NCBI GenBank assembly: GCA_025531455.1
Contig: JAMYHL010000112.1
Location: 1 to 64,000, forward strand
Reading direction: 5' to 3'
DNA from: Apiotrichum sp. Y4204
Lineage: Eukaryota > Basidiomycota > Tremellomycetes > Trichosporonales > Trichosporonaceae
DNA length: 64,000 nucleotides
The position numbers were made by a program, and so were the translations under genes. The notes beneath the pieces were generated by a model. It was not told where the DNA came from, did no database searches, and saw only the letters and a program-made list of their open reading frames with translations. The stretch's first letter is position 1. Each line of letters begins with the position of its first letter. Shown here one piece after another: positions 44,054 to 55,559 of the stretch.

Positions 44054-44983
44054 ATGGGCGTCGTCCTGTCTCTCCCATGCTTCCTGCGCCGGCGGCGGCA
44101 TTGCGCCACTTCTCACCCACCGCGCAACGTTGCCACTGTCGCCACCGTCAAAATCTCGCATCCGCGTCCCCTCGGCTCTGGGCTTGGGACCTCGGTCCAC
44201 GGTGGAGGAGGAAGTGGGATGAGTGCCGTTGGTGGCGGGTCCGGGCGCAGCATCAGGTCGACTATTCGGTACGGTGACCGTGCGACGATACGGGGAATCG
44301 AGCGCAGTCGTTCAGCTAGCGGAATCACTGGGGCCAGTCTCTTTGAAGAGGGCGGAACAACGGCGGCGAGCAGCCCTGGGAAAGCGTATCTCGACATACT
44401 TCCCGAGTCGGACGCCGAGGAAACGCAAGAAACACACGAATCGTTTGGCAGCGGGATCAAGATGTCACCCATTGTCATCCGGGCCCGAGCTGGATCATCC
44501 TCATCAGGTCCAGGTGCGGCCGCGACGGCGTCGTCTTGCGGCGCACAACTTCGTCGCAGTCAATTGCCGGCGTCACCGCCGAGGGCCTTTGCCTCAATTT
44601 CAGGAGAGTCCCTGTCCCGGAGAGATGGGACTTCCGCCTCGACCACGCGCCGCACGGTCCCAAAACGTACAGACTTACACCAACACGCCTTCCAAAGCCT
44701 CCGCGATCAAAGCTTCGTCTCTCACTCGCGGCCCATGTCTTATCCGTATGACACGGAAATGTTTCGGAGCGACAGCACGCGCACCTTTCCCGACACGCAC
44801 AAGGATGCGAGCGGCGATCCAGGGTGGGGTTCTGACTACTGGTCGTTGTCCCCCGACCGCCGACGGAAACTGCGCAAGATTAAGCGTGTCGACAATGGCT
44901 GGGACTACATACGCCCAACGGACCTCGACGGGTGGCGGGACGGGCTCGGGCGGAATGGCAGACGGACAAGCTTTGCCGAGTGA
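44054..44983 (+). CDS. Hypothetical protein, predicted myristoylated and palmitoylated
   Basis: An intronless frame of 309 aa. The ATG at 44054 gives MGVVLSLPCFLRRRR: Gly2, Ser6, a Cys at 9 and a basic cluster. This is the classic dual-acylation and membrane-binding start seen in Src-like and SOS3-like proteins. A more upstream ATG at 43991 would hide this signal. The rest is Ser/Gly/Arg-rich and disordered. A conserved-looking C-terminal part reads YPYDTEMFRSDSTRTFPDTH, DPGWGSDYWSLSPDRRRKL and RVDNGWDYIRPTDLDGWRD. No domain is recognised. A membrane-anchored adaptor is possible. Confidence 0.6.
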   Translation: MGVVLSLPCFLRRRRHCATSHPPRNVATVATVKISHPRPLGSGLGTSVHGGGGSGMSAVGGGSGRSIRSTIRYGDRATIRGIERSRSASGITGASLFEEGGTTAASSPGKAYLDILPESDAEETQETHESFGSGIKMSPIVIRARAGSSSSGPGAAATASSCGAQLRRSQLPASPPRAFASISGESLSRRDGTSASTTRRTVPKRTDLHQHAFQSLRDQSFVSHSRPMSYPYDTEMFRSDSTRTFPDTHKDASGDPGWGSDYWSLSPDRRRKLRKIKRVDNGWDYIRPTDLDGWRDGLGRNGRRTSFAE

Positions 44984-46046
44984 CGGCGAAGGATCCTCAT
45001 TCATTTCGAAACGGAGAGCATTCGTCGGTCAGCTTCAATCATGCCGACCCTTGTGGGCGTTCGGTGAGACTTCCGGTACACTGCGGATAAAAACCTGTTG
45101 CGGCTCCATGATTTCTGCCTTCCTCGCACAGCACTCATGACCGCTAGCCACTGTCTCCTGTACACCGTGACCATGTGAACCGCCAATTGCTGCCATCTCC
45201 CACCTCGCCCCATTGCAACCATCGACACTCCCTGGACATCCCGGTTCTTGTCACGAGTTGACAAACGATACAACAGAACGATTCCATCTACATCCCAATC
45301 ACACGATACACACCACGCCACCATGACAACACTCGGTTCTCGCTGCGTCTCGCGAATGCAAATAACTGTTCGCCTCCCCACCCCGTTCCACGACCCATGG
45401 CGCAAAGCTGGAACCCTCCCTCAGCACATCGCCGAGATGACCATAACCAGAAGTAAAGTCCTCTCGCTCGTCGACACTCCTTGTTTGCCATGCAGCCCCC
45501 CATGGGCCGCCCGCCCCACGGCAACGATCACATACGATCGTACATCCATCCTTCTCACCTTCCACTGGGATCTGGTGTTCAGGAGCAGCCTCACCCCCAC
45601 AGATTTGCCCTTGCGTTGGGGCTTTCGTCGGCTTGCACCCCGTTTCACTACCCCTCTTCTTGTCACCCACCTTCACGCGCCCCGCGCTATATGACCGCAG
45701 TGTCCCTACATCCCCACACACCACCGCGTTACGGCCGTACTCCCATGTATATACGCCACACTTATCACGGCCTCTGAGGGTCGCGGTAACGGCAGCTTAC
45801 TCTGCCGGCTGACCAACATCACACGAGCACTGCCTGTCATTCTCTGTTCATTCTTGTTAGCCACCTGTGTTGTATGTCTCCCGATGCATAATTCGCGGGG
45901 TTAGAGTGTCTTATCAGTGGCTTGTTACGCGGCTTATCAGTGGAAATGCAACCTGCTTGAAACTTGACAATGGAGCTGCTGAACTCATACATCCCAGATA
46001 CCCAAGCTGAGGCCATGTTCCCAAGCTAATATTTTCCACGAACCAT
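44984..46046. other. Intergenic, convergent 3' ends, no gene seen
   Basis: This is about 1.06 kb. A frame at 45248-45694 has no protein-like pattern. Nothing else supported. Confidence 0.4.
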
Positions 46047-47385
46047 TTAGAGCTTGCTGCGGTTGCGAGAGATGGTGCCCTCGATGAGGCCCGAAGGGTC
46101 GGGGGCGGGGTAGAAGACCTCGGCGCCGCCCTCGTAGCCGAGGCCGTTCTCCTGTCCGAACGCGGTCATGTTGACGGGGATGTAGTGCTTGTTGGGGAGC
46201 GAGTACGAGATGTCCTTGACAACGGGGCAGTCGGTGAGGACGCGCTGGCCGGTCTTGTAGAGGGTGGCCTGGACGGAGGCGCTCTCGTCGGTGGCGAAGA
46301 CCTCGAGGGTGGCGGTGCGGACCTTGCGGGAGACACCGTTGAGGTCGAGGCGCTGGGCAATCTGGCCGACAGTGTTCATCGACAGGTGCATGGGGATGGG
46401 GACCGAGTAGATGGCGGTGACCGAGGTGGAGAAGATGCGGTCACCGACCTCGGCGAGGGTGGTGAGCTCGTCGCGCCAGAACTTGTCAAACGACGAGCCC
46501 GAGGTCTTGAGGACAAGAAGGTCCTTGATACCGCACTTGAGGTCGGCGGTGAGCTTGTCCTTGCCGTTCGAGCCGTCCACAACGAGCGAGACGGTCTGCT
46601 TCTCCTCGCCATCGCGGGTGAACGACCACTTGTGGGGCTCGCCGTCGACGGGGATGCGGCTCCACTTGTGGGTGGTCAGGTCAATGTACGCGCGCGAAAT
46701 GTGGTCGTAGCGAGTGACAAAGTGGGTGCCGAGGTGGAGGGCGAACGCTCCGGGGTCGAGGACGTAGGGCGAGGTCTTGGCAAAGTAGTTGACAGTGTTC
46801 TTGACTGAGAGATGTTAGTACCCGTCCATTTCATGTCTGCGGCTTTCTGCCGCGGCAGCTTACCAGTGTCGGTGGGGACGACGACGGTGTTGTCGGCCTG
46901 GGTGTACGAGGTGGCGATGCGGCCGTCAAGGAGGGCTGGCTGTCAGTTATGCTCTCAATATCCAACTGGAATGGGGAGATCCGCGGGGACGGTGCGGTGT
47001 CGACATGGTTCATGGCGTGTGATTGCCCACCAGCTATCAGATCACGGGGCTCGATGGCACATATTGCTTAGATAAAACTAGGCGCACCGCGGCTAACGTT
47101 GCCGTGCCCACCGTTTGCCCCAGTGTCCCAACTCCCAGACGGACGGAATACTCACCACGGACGGTGTACTCGATGATGTGGTGCACGGGCTGGCCGTTGC
47201 GGGTCTCGCGGACGACGCGGGCGAAGCGGACAAGGTCCTTTCCTGCCTGTCAGCGCTGATCGAGAGAGGGAGAGAGTGAGAGTCCAGAGGAGAGACGCGA
47301 AGACACCTCCACAGACTCTGAGATCCAGAGACCCAGGAAGTTACTCACCGTAGCGGTGCGAGGAGATGAAGCCGGGCTCAGACAT
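46047..47385 (-). CDS. URO1: Urate oxidase (uricase), peroxisomal
   Basis: Four exons: 47349-47385, 47156-47242, 46864-46935 and 46047-46804, totalling 954 nt (317 aa). The start gives MSEPGFISSHRYGKDLVRFARV, containing the active-site Lys. The active-site Thr lies in VVVPTDTVKNTV and the active-site His in NKHYIPVNM. The T-fold blocks HWVTRYDHI-like HFVTRYDHISRAYIDL and DLLVLKTSGSSFDKFWRDE are intact. The C terminus NRSKL is a peroxisomal PTS1. Family knowledge: oxidises urate to 5-hydroxyisourate, the first step of urate use as a nitrogen source. In Cryptococcus relatives it is nitrogen-regulated. Confidence 0.97.
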
Positions 47386-49295
47386 TGTGATTGTGGTTGA
47401 GGAGTTGGTTGGGAAGGGCGAAGAGGACCTTTTGCGCGCTGGGTTGGGAGTGCTAAGAGCAGATGAGAGCTGATGGAGACCAAGAAGTCGGAGAGCACTC
47501 GCTATATATGGCCCGGATGGAGGTGGGCTGCTCGACGAGCTAGTGCCGAGGCCCCGCGCCGGAGTGTGTGCCGCACATGCCGGCGACCAGGCGGTGGGAC
47601 CGGTGGGAAACCATCTGCCGCTGCGCGCTGCCCGCCGCCAGATCACGAGCTCGCTGACCAGCACGCGCAACCACACTGTGCTCAACCGCTCAAGCTTGCC
47701 CAGATTGCCCAGATTGCCCCGGGTTGCTCAGGTGGACAACAATAGACGGCCCTTCCGAGGTCATCGGCGACCATGATATGGTTATTCCACCAATCATCAG
47801 CCTGCGATTCACCGATATGCCGATCTGCCGGACCGGAGATGTGAGATATGTGGGCAAAAGCGGGTATCCAGCACCCAAAAGTTGCAGGTTGTTGTCGCAC
47901 GTATCAGCACCGACCCCTCCAACACTCTATCCGAAAAGATGCATTGTATGTACTCTGTATGCATGTATCACGATGGAGACGATATGTCATTATCAGAGAC
48001 GATATGTCATTTATCAAGAGCGCTAAGGCGCGTGCGCCATTGTAAGCGGTCTTGTTATTGTTCGCTTGAATCCGATACGAGCGGCGAATACACTGCTTGA
48101 ACGGTACAATGGGTGCCAATGGGTGCCTTGTCGTTCTGCTTGTCAGCAAACACCGATACGTCCATTATCGGGGCCCATACGGGGATGCGGCCACTACTGT
48201 TGGCGGTGTACACCGTTCCGATCAACTCGCACAACGTCAAATCTCAGCTCTATGTCATTCGAGCCAGCTAGCTCTATGTCATTTGGGCCAGTTCTATGTC
48301 ATTTGGGCCAGCTCTATGTCATTTGAGCCAGCTCTATGTCATTTGAGCCAGTTCTATGTCATTCGCGCCCAAGTCTATGTCATTTGCGAGAATGACATAG
48401 AGCTGATAGATATCGTTATATTGCCTTATCGCCAGACATCCATCGCGAAGCAGCGTCGTCGCAGATCTCTTCCAGACCCTCTCTAGCGCGCTTCTTCTCC
48501 ACGAATTTGTATTCCCTGTCATGTTGTGGGGCCGACAAGGAGCCCCGGGCCCGCCGAGCGCGCCGAGATGCATCCCACTTTTCTTTTGTTCTCGTTGTGG
48601 GTGATCAGCATCAATTGATCAACGACCGCCGACGTGCAACTTGCCGACGCGCTCCCACCTGATCCAACTTGCTCCGCTGCACTCCGCTACTTTTCAGCTG
48701 ATATCCTGCCCGGCCAGTTGATGGATATAGCGCATCTAACAAGTCCGGTTTGACGTCCATCCGCATATCCGCAACAATGGAGGAAGTAGTAACTCAAATC
48801 AGACAGAACCTCCTGCCACTACCCAACTTGGTGCGCTCACTCCATGCAGTTTCAACTCGCACCTCAGCATCATCATGCATCAAATCATCCTCGGTGGCAA
48901 AGGCCGCAGACCTCCAACTCTTCTATGGTTTATCTCCATGTGCGCCTATTATCCCCTGTTCTATGCTCACTGCAAACCTCCCAGTCACGCCTAAAGTAAC
49001 GTAAGTCACCTGTAGGCATGCCGCGTACTTGCGGCTTGTTTCGGCTTTGTGATTGGCGTCCCTTGCCGAGATGACGCCCCCTATTCCCCGGATCCCGGCT
49101 ACGAGATGGCGAGATACTCCCGGACATCTCGCCTACTCCACAGGGCGCCTCTCCGCGCTTCACTTCGGACCTCGCAACGAGCCGAGGGCGACGTACCCGC
49201 ACCAGCGCACCGCGTACCGCGTTCATCCGCATCTCGTGGTTGTCACTTCTCTCTTTTCTCTCTCTGTCCTCCACCAAAAGCCCATTCTGACCACC
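47386..49295. promoter_or_regulatory. Divergent region between URO1 and the hydroxyacyl-CoA dehydrogenase gene
   Basis: About 1.9 kb without a gene. It holds two ACGATATGTCATT repeats (47978-48015) and the 20-bp tandem array at 48246-48405, described separately. GATA-type words occur (for example GATATG, GATATAG), but I cannot pick functional sites. Confidence 0.45.
48246..48405. repeat. Seven-unit 20-bp tandem array closed by an inverted half unit
   Basis: Units follow AGYTCTATGTCATTYGRGCC. There are seven copies of CTATGTCATT at roughly 20-bp spacing (24 bp for the first). The array ends with the inverted piece AATGACATAGAGCTG (48391-48405). The last direct unit and the inverted piece form a perfect 10-bp stem with a 6-nt loop. 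Confidence 0.9.
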
Positions 49296-50527
49296 ATGCT
49301 TCCCGCCCTTGCCCGTACTTCGCTCCGTGCCCCGCGCGGCCTCGCCGCCCGCGCGCTCTCGACCTCGGCGGTCAGCAGCGACATCAACCGCGTCACCGTC
49401 TTCGGCGCCGGTCTCATGGGCGCCGGCATTGCCCAGGTCTCCGCCCAGGCCGACCTCAAGGTCACCGTCTGCGACGTCACTGACCAGGCTCTCCAGTGAG
49501 TGGTGGAATGGGAGCTGTGTAGAACGACGAAGCGCTTGGTTGGCTGTTGCAGTGACTGACTTGCAGGAACGGTCTCAACATTATCACCAAGTCGGTTGGA
49601 CGTGTCGCCAAGAAGGCTCAGCCCGATGACATTGAGGGCTACACCAAGAAGGTCCTCGCCAACATTGAGTTCACTACCGACACGTGAGTGCACTGAGTGT
49701 TGAGACCGTGCGCTAACAATGTAGCGAGAAGGCTGTCGCCGACACCGACCTCGTCATGGAGGCCATTATCGAGAACATGAAGATCAAGCGCGAGCTCTTC
49801 GGCTTCCTTGACAAGAAGGCCAAGTGAGTGTTACTGTGATTCGACCACGGAGCTGCACATACTGATCGCAGGCCCGACACCATCTTCACCTCGAACACCT
49901 CGTCGCTCGAGATCACCGAGATCGCCGAGGCGTGCTCGGAGGACCGCCAGACCAAGTTCGGTGGTCTCCACTTTTTCAACCCTGTCCCGGCCATGAAGCT
50001 CGTCGAGGTCATCCGCACCAAGAAGACCTCGGACGCCGTCTACCAGAGCCTCTTCGACGTCACCAGGCGCATGAAGAAGGTCCCGGTCGCGTGCAAGGAC
50101 ACCCCCGGATTCATCGTCAACCGTCTCCTCGTCCCCTACATGCTCGAGGCGGCCCGCATGGTCGAGCGTGGCGAGGCCACTCCCGAGGACATTGACACTG
50201 CCATGAAGCTCGGTGCCGGTTACCGTGAGTGGAAGCGAGCTCCTTGCAGCGCCATTTAGAGTATCTGCTGACAGCCACAGCCATGGGCGTACGTATTGCG
50301 GACTAACTGAACCTTTTCACTCCACTGACACACAGCCCTTCGAGCTCCTCGACTTTGTCGGCCTCGACACCTGCCAGTTCATCGCCGAGGGCTGGGTCGA
50401 GAAGGCCAAGGACGGCCTCATCCCGCACGACCTCGTCGTTCCCCCCCAGAACATTGTCGACCTCGTCAAGGAGGGCAAGCGCGGCCGCAAGTCGGGCGCC
50501 GGCTTCTACGACTACACGAAGAAGTAA
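49296..50527 (+). CDS. 3-hydroxyacyl-CoA dehydrogenase, mitochondrial type
   Basis: Six exons: 49296-49495, 49567-49683, 49725-49823, 49872-50224, 50281-50288 and 50336-50527, totalling 969 nt (322 aa). The fifth exon is just 8 nt; it completes YPMGPFELLDF exactly. The start gives an Arg/Ala/Ser presequence fitting mitochondria ([20 protein letters not shown]). The Rossmann motif is [18 protein letters not shown], the catalytic His lies in [17 protein letters not shown], and the C-terminal domain has [19 protein letters not shown]. Family knowledge: NAD-dependent oxidation of L-3-hydroxyacyl-CoA, with short-chain preference in this group. There is no PTS1. Confidence 0.95.
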
Positions 50528-51170
50528 ACGCCCAGCGCGTGCCGGCGCGTCCAGCCCATGGCGTACGCCCATGGTCTAGTCGTCGTACAGGGGGTGGGGC
50601 GGCAAAGCGAATCATCCATGCGTCGCATGCCAAGCCCAGGCCGCACCGAGTAACACTCGGTGCGGGCGAATTAAAACACGGCGCACATCAGTGCCGGTAG
50701 AAATGCATATCATCCTGACAACGGGGCAGACACGAACGGGCCAGGCCTGTGTTGTGCGCTGCAATCTGCAGAGTGGGGGCGGGGCCAACCAGGGAGGAAT
50801 AAGGGCGCCGCCGCCATTGCGGAGTCGCCGAGCTCCATCCGCGGGTGGGAGCGGGGCTGGCATTTGTGGAGGCGCGGAGAGGGGACCTGTGGGACTGGGC
50901 AATGGTAATGATAGCATCAGGGCATCCGGTATGAGGGCTTCTGCAATCTGGATGCCACGCAATGCTTATGTGACTCTCACGCGTCTGGCACGTGAGTCTT
51001 CTTCAATTTCAGTCGACCCGCTGAAGGGCCGAGTCTATTGCGCTCAGTACTTGCCACGGGCATGCGCCTGCCGGCGCGGGCCAAGCAACGGGCCGAGTGC
51101 GCCGAGTGAGGACTTTCGCGGTCCATTCCCGCGGGCCAGCAAAAACGAGACGCTGCCGCGTCTCCCACTA
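50528..51170. other. Intergenic between dehydrogenase gene and tRNA
   Basis: 3' UTR-type sequence, with a CACCGAGTAACACTCGGTG hairpin (50642-50660) that may help 3' end formation. The T5 run downstream of the tRNA (minus strand, 51141-51145) is the likely Pol III terminator. Confidence 0.45.
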
Positions 51171-51241
51171 TACATCGTAAGGGAGTCGAACCCCTGCCGC
51201 GTCGATGGCAACGACGCATGATACCGTTTCACCAACGATGT
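51171..51241 (-). tRNA. tRNA-Gly (anticodon GCC)
   Basis: The cloverleaf closes fully on the minus strand: acceptor ACATCGT/ACGATGT, D arm GTGA-AACGGTA-TCAT, anticodon arm CGTCG-TTGCCAT-CGACG (GCC), variable CGGC, T arm AGGGG-TTCGACT-CCCTT and discriminator A. It is 71 nt with no intron. An A1:T72 first pair is unusual for glycine tRNAs. A T5 run follows 26 nt downstream. Confidence 0.93.
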
Positions 51242-51793
51242 ATTGATGATTTACAAACGAAAGTATTCGGGGGGTGGGGAAAAATGTTTTGCTTCGGCAC
51301 CCAATTTCGATAGCCAAGACGCTGGAACCATCGGTGGATCGGTGGCCGGTGGGCGTCTGCTCAATTGCTCGATCGATGGGATGAGGAGGAGTGATCGGAG
51401 CTGACGAGGCGCAACTGGGAGAAGTGGGATGAGATGGGAATGGATGGTGCGATATTGGGTGCCTAGGGATGACTGGACCCACCAGGGCCCGGCCAGGCCA
51501 GCAAGATCGTCGTGCGGCGTACCTGGGTGTGTGGTCTCGGGAGAGTCGACTGTTGTTTCGTCAGTTTCCACCTGGCATGCCTGGCAGTTGGACTTTTTCG
51601 AGAACAACCACGTCTTGTCTTTTTTTTTTTTTGCATTTCGTTTCCCACTTTGCCTTCTCAATTCTCAATCTCTCTGTATTCCATTCTTCCGCCTTCCTTT
51701 CACATCCTTTCACTCTCCTTGCCCCTCCCGGTCGGCATCGCCGTCGAGTCCCCCATCCCTAGCTCCGCAACTCCCTCGCGTCTCCCTGCCGCC
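51242..51793 (+). promoter_or_regulatory. 5' flank of the PP5 gene
   Basis: T/C-rich leader DNA (T13 near 51620, then CTTTC-rich to 51790) before the ATG at 51794. No other gene seen. Confidence 0.45.
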
Positions 51794-54069
51794 ATGACCA
51801 CCGACGCAGAGCTGCGCGACGCGCTCAAGAACGCGGGTGCCGGCGCTTCAGCCTCGCCGTCGAGCTCGAGCTCGACTGCCCCCTCCACCGGGCTCAGCGA
51901 CGATATCACGCCGTTTCCCTCCCCCATGCTCTCGGCACGGTCACTCGCGGATCTCTCTCGTGAGTGCAGCCCGCTATACTTGGCACTGCCATGAGTACTT
52001 TTGGCTACACAGCAACATTCAGTGTCTCGTACACTTTGCCTTCTCTGTCGTGACCTCTCTCACACTTCTCAGTGTCCTCGGATGGCGAACTCGACTCTGA
52101 ACTTGACGACGACCGCGTAATCACCGACGAAGACCGGGCCAAGGCGGCCGAGCTCAAGGCCAAGGCGAACAAGGCGTTTGCCGCAAAGGACTTTACCCTC
52201 TCCATCGAGCTGTACACAGAAGCTATCGCGGCCAATCCCAAGGACGCGACGTTTTGGAACAACCGTGCAATGTCCAAAGCCAAGATGGAAGAGTACGGCG
52301 GTGCCATCTACGACGCCTCCAAGGCCATCCAGATCAACCCCGACTATGCCAAAGCCTACTACCGTCGCGGTGTGAGCTCGCTCGCTGTCCTGCGCCCAAA
52401 GGATGCCATCCCGGACTTTAAGAAGGCACTCGAGATCGAGCCGTCGAACAGGTCTATTCGTGAACAGCTCACCGCTACCATCAAGCTCGTCCGGAGGATA
52501 GAGTTTGAGAAGGTGAGTGGTCGTGTGACTGTGAAGCAGGCCGACGTGGACTCGCTCTTGTGGTGTTGCGGACCACCGTTGCAGTGATAGGGGTCACGAA
52601 ACGCCACCCCGAGCCACCACGGCTTGGGTGTCAACCGTTGACTCCGAAATGCTGTGGCGTCGTGATCCATCGATACCCCCGTGCTGACACTCAGGCCATC
52701 GCCGTTGGTGAGACTGAGAGTGCTTCGCAGCGGTGTCTTTCGGCCATCGCCCAGGGGGCATGTGCCTTGGACCGCACTGATGTGCCCCTGCCCATCATCC
52801 CTGACGATCCCGCCGCGCGCTACACGCCCACGAAGGAGTTTGTCGAGGCCATGATTGAGAGCTTTAAGACTGGGGGCAAGATGCCGAAGCGTGTGGTGTG
52901 GGAGATCGTTCTCGGCGTCCTTGACATTGTGAACAAGGAGTCGTCCCTCGTCGAGGTCACCGTCCCGGAAGGCGTCACCTGCGACATCGTCGGCGACACC
53001 CACGGCCAGTTCTACGACCTGTGCAACCTCTTCACCATCATCCAGCCCCCCTCGGAGTCCCACATGATCGTGTTCAACGGCGACTTTGTGGACCGCGGCT
53101 CGTGGTCGGTCGAGGTCGTTCTCACACTGTTCGCATACAAATGGCTCTACCCGGAGCGTGTCTTCCTCAACCGCGGCAACCACGAGACAAATGACATGAA
53201 CAAGGTCTACGGCTTCGAGGGCGAGTGCAAGGCGAAGCACGGCGAGACAACGTACAAGCTCTTCGCCGACGTTTTCACCGCCCGTGAGTACCTGTCCGAT
53301 GAGGGTATCTTCTTGCTGACCCCTAGTACCCCTCGCCACCCTTCTCACTGCATCGCAGCCGCCCTCGAACCTCAAGTCGGAGGGTTCGCGGCCGGCAATC
53401 CTCGGTCCCGATGGACACAAGCGTTACTTTGTAGTCCATGGTGGTCCCCCCGTCAGCAAGGACGGCGTGCTGCTTGAGGAGATCAAGAGCATTGACCGCT
53501 ACGGCCGCCAGCCGGGCCAGGAGGGTCTGATGTGCGAGTTGCTGTGGACCGACCCGCAGGAGGAGAATGGGCGTGGGCCGTCGAAGCGTGTAAGTGATGC
53601 GGTCATCGGCCACTGTGGAGTTCGGCTGACATGCAGGGTGTTGGACTTGGCTTTGGGCCTGACGTTACGCGACGCTGGTGCGAGCTCAACAAGATCACCG
53701 CCGTGATCCGGTCGCACGAGGTCAGGCAGGACGGATACGCCATCGAGCACGATGGGCTGTGCATCACAACATTCAGCTGTCCTAACTACTGCGATTCCAC
53801 AGGCAACCAGGTGAGTGATGAGTGATTGGAGAAATTGTGCAAGCGGAAGCCACCTGTGCAACCGGGGTCCCAAATGGAACAGCCTGCCGGAAGTCTTATT
53901 ATACAACTGGCTTTCTCGAGCTCTGAACCGATCTCGTAACGACACTAACGCACAGGCCGCGTTCATCAAGATGCAGGCGGACGGCCAGCTGTCCTACCAC
54001 CAGTTCAAAGCCGTTCCTCACCCGGACATCAAGCCGATGGCGTACAGCTCGGGCTTTGGCTTCCTCTAA
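51794..54069 (+). CDS. PPT1: Serine/threonine protein phosphatase 5 (TPR-PP5)
   Basis: Six exons: 51794-51959, 52073-52512, 52695-53283, 53327-53589, 53637-53810 and 53956-54069, totalling 1746 nt (581 aa). A Ser-rich extension of about 60 residues comes first, then three TPRs (about 75-190: KANKAFAAKDFTLSIELYTEA, ATFWNNRAMSKAKM, AKAYYRRGVSSLAV). The PPP catalytic domain has GDTHGQ (from G302), GDFVDRG (from G331), RGNHE (362-366), VVHGG and SHEV. The C-terminal helix region ends YSSGFGFL. Family knowledge: the TPRs bind Hsp90, which relieves autoinhibition, and the enzyme dephosphorylates Hsp90 co-chaperones such as Cdc37. Confidence 0.95.
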
Positions 54070-54342
54070 GCGCATCATGGGGGACAGTGGATTTCGCGCG
54101 ACCGCGACCAGAGCAGACATGTACTCGAGCCTCGCGCACAGCTGTGGCGCACGGACCACGGATGCGGGGCCGGGCATCGAGCCGGGCGTCGAGCGCCAGT
54201 GGCGCTCACGTGAGCAGATGGTCCTCTGGATCTGGATTTTGGTCGACACGGGTCGGGATCGGTGTGTGTATAGTTTTGTTCCTTGCATTGTTTGCATGCC
54301 AATGGGTCTATTGTCTGCACGACAGCTTCCTAGCAACTCACT

Positions 54343-55084
54343 CTACTGATCTCCATTCTTGACCTCTGCTTCAGGCGCAGGGGGTAGGCGCTTGACCATC
54401 CTTGCAGGGTTGCCAACAACGACGGTGCGCGGCTCGACATCCTTTGTGACGACGCTGCCGGCGCCGACGGTCGACCCGTCGCCGATCGTCACACCCGGAA
54501 GGATGATCACCCCACCGCCGATCCAGCAGTCGTTGCCGATCGTAATGGGCGACGCCCACTCTGGCCCGCGGCATCCGTTGCGCTCCTCGGGCAGAATTGG
54601 GTGCGAAGGTGTGTACAGCTGCGTGTTGGCCGCAATCATTGTGCGGTCGCCGATCCAGACTGGTGTTAGAAGAAAACAATAAAAAATACCAAGAGTTGCA
54701 ATCTATGTACTCACTGGGACACACGTCAAGGAACGTGCAGTTTGGCCCAATAAACACGTCGTCTCCAATCGAGATATTCGCGCCCTTTCATCAGAATGAA
54801 CTCTCTAGCTATTGTATACCCACATATTCACACGTAAACGTATTCATAATCCACGGCCCGCCGCGCGGCCCCCCGCGGCAGGTAAGAAACTGCTTCATGA
54901 TGATCATGCGCTCGTCCATCCCGACGGTGCGGTTGGCCGCGAAGAGCAGCCCGTTGGTCCGCGTCCGCAGTCGGTCGAGGTACGCGTCGGTCGCGAGGTA
55001 CGGCTTGCCGGCTACCATGAGGTCGTACTGCTCCGACGTCTCGTGTGGGCCCGGAGGCAGCGGGGGTGTCGGTGTGAATGTCAT
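54343..55084 (-). CDS. Maltose/galactoside-type O-acetyltransferase (hexapeptide repeat)
   Basis: Three exons: 54824-55084, 54715-54784 and 54343-54659, totalling 648 nt (215 aa). The N-terminal maltose-acetyltransferase domain has [24 protein letters not shown]. The left-handed beta-helix follows with hexapeptides: [37 protein letters not shown] and [18 protein letters not shown]. The catalytic-His region is in [17 protein letters not shown], and the end is [15 protein letters not shown]. Family knowledge: acetyl-CoA-dependent O-acetylation of sugars or thiogalactosides; the physiological substrate in fungi is not settled. Such genes are often of bacterial origin, but the two introns show long residence here. 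It lies head-to-tail with the GH71 gene. Confidence 0.88.
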
Positions 55085-55559
55085 TAGAGGAGGGAGGAGA
55101 TGGGGAGGGTGAGGTTGAGGAGGATGCGGCAAAAACAACAATATAGTGTAGAGCTCTTGCTGATATACTGTACTCCGTAGACCGGTCTTACTGCACAATG
55201 CCAGCAAGACACCGACGGGAGGTGCCTCGGCGAGATGCCGGCCGGGGTCGCTTGTGGAGCGCCGGAGGGACGCCGAGTGATGCGTGTTTATGCGGGGATT
55301 ATCCGAAAGACCGGTGATGACGGGGTCGGGACATATACAATGGAACCGCCGGACGAGGAAACACCGGCCGGCTCCGCGTGCTCCCCAAGTCAGGCGCATC
55401 AGTCGGCGAAATACTAACCAGTGGCGCTGGGTTTGAGATGCACTTCTCGCCATGCGGTGCTCCGATTCACAAGAATATACATGGGTCACTATCTAACAGG
55501 AGCGGGTATGCACAGGGACGAGGCGGGACGCGGCAGTGTCAATGTTTAGGGGCGTGTAT
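55085..55559. other. Spacer upstream of the acetyltransferase gene
   Basis: This 475-base gap between two minus-strand genes has a CCGGCCGG-rich palindromic patch near 55360. No gene seen. Confidence 0.4.

Noticed and set aside
45248..45694. 148-codon plus-strand frame in the 44.98-46.05 kb gap
   Set aside because: No domain, no good start context, low-complexity Thr/Pro/His composition; not supported as a gene.
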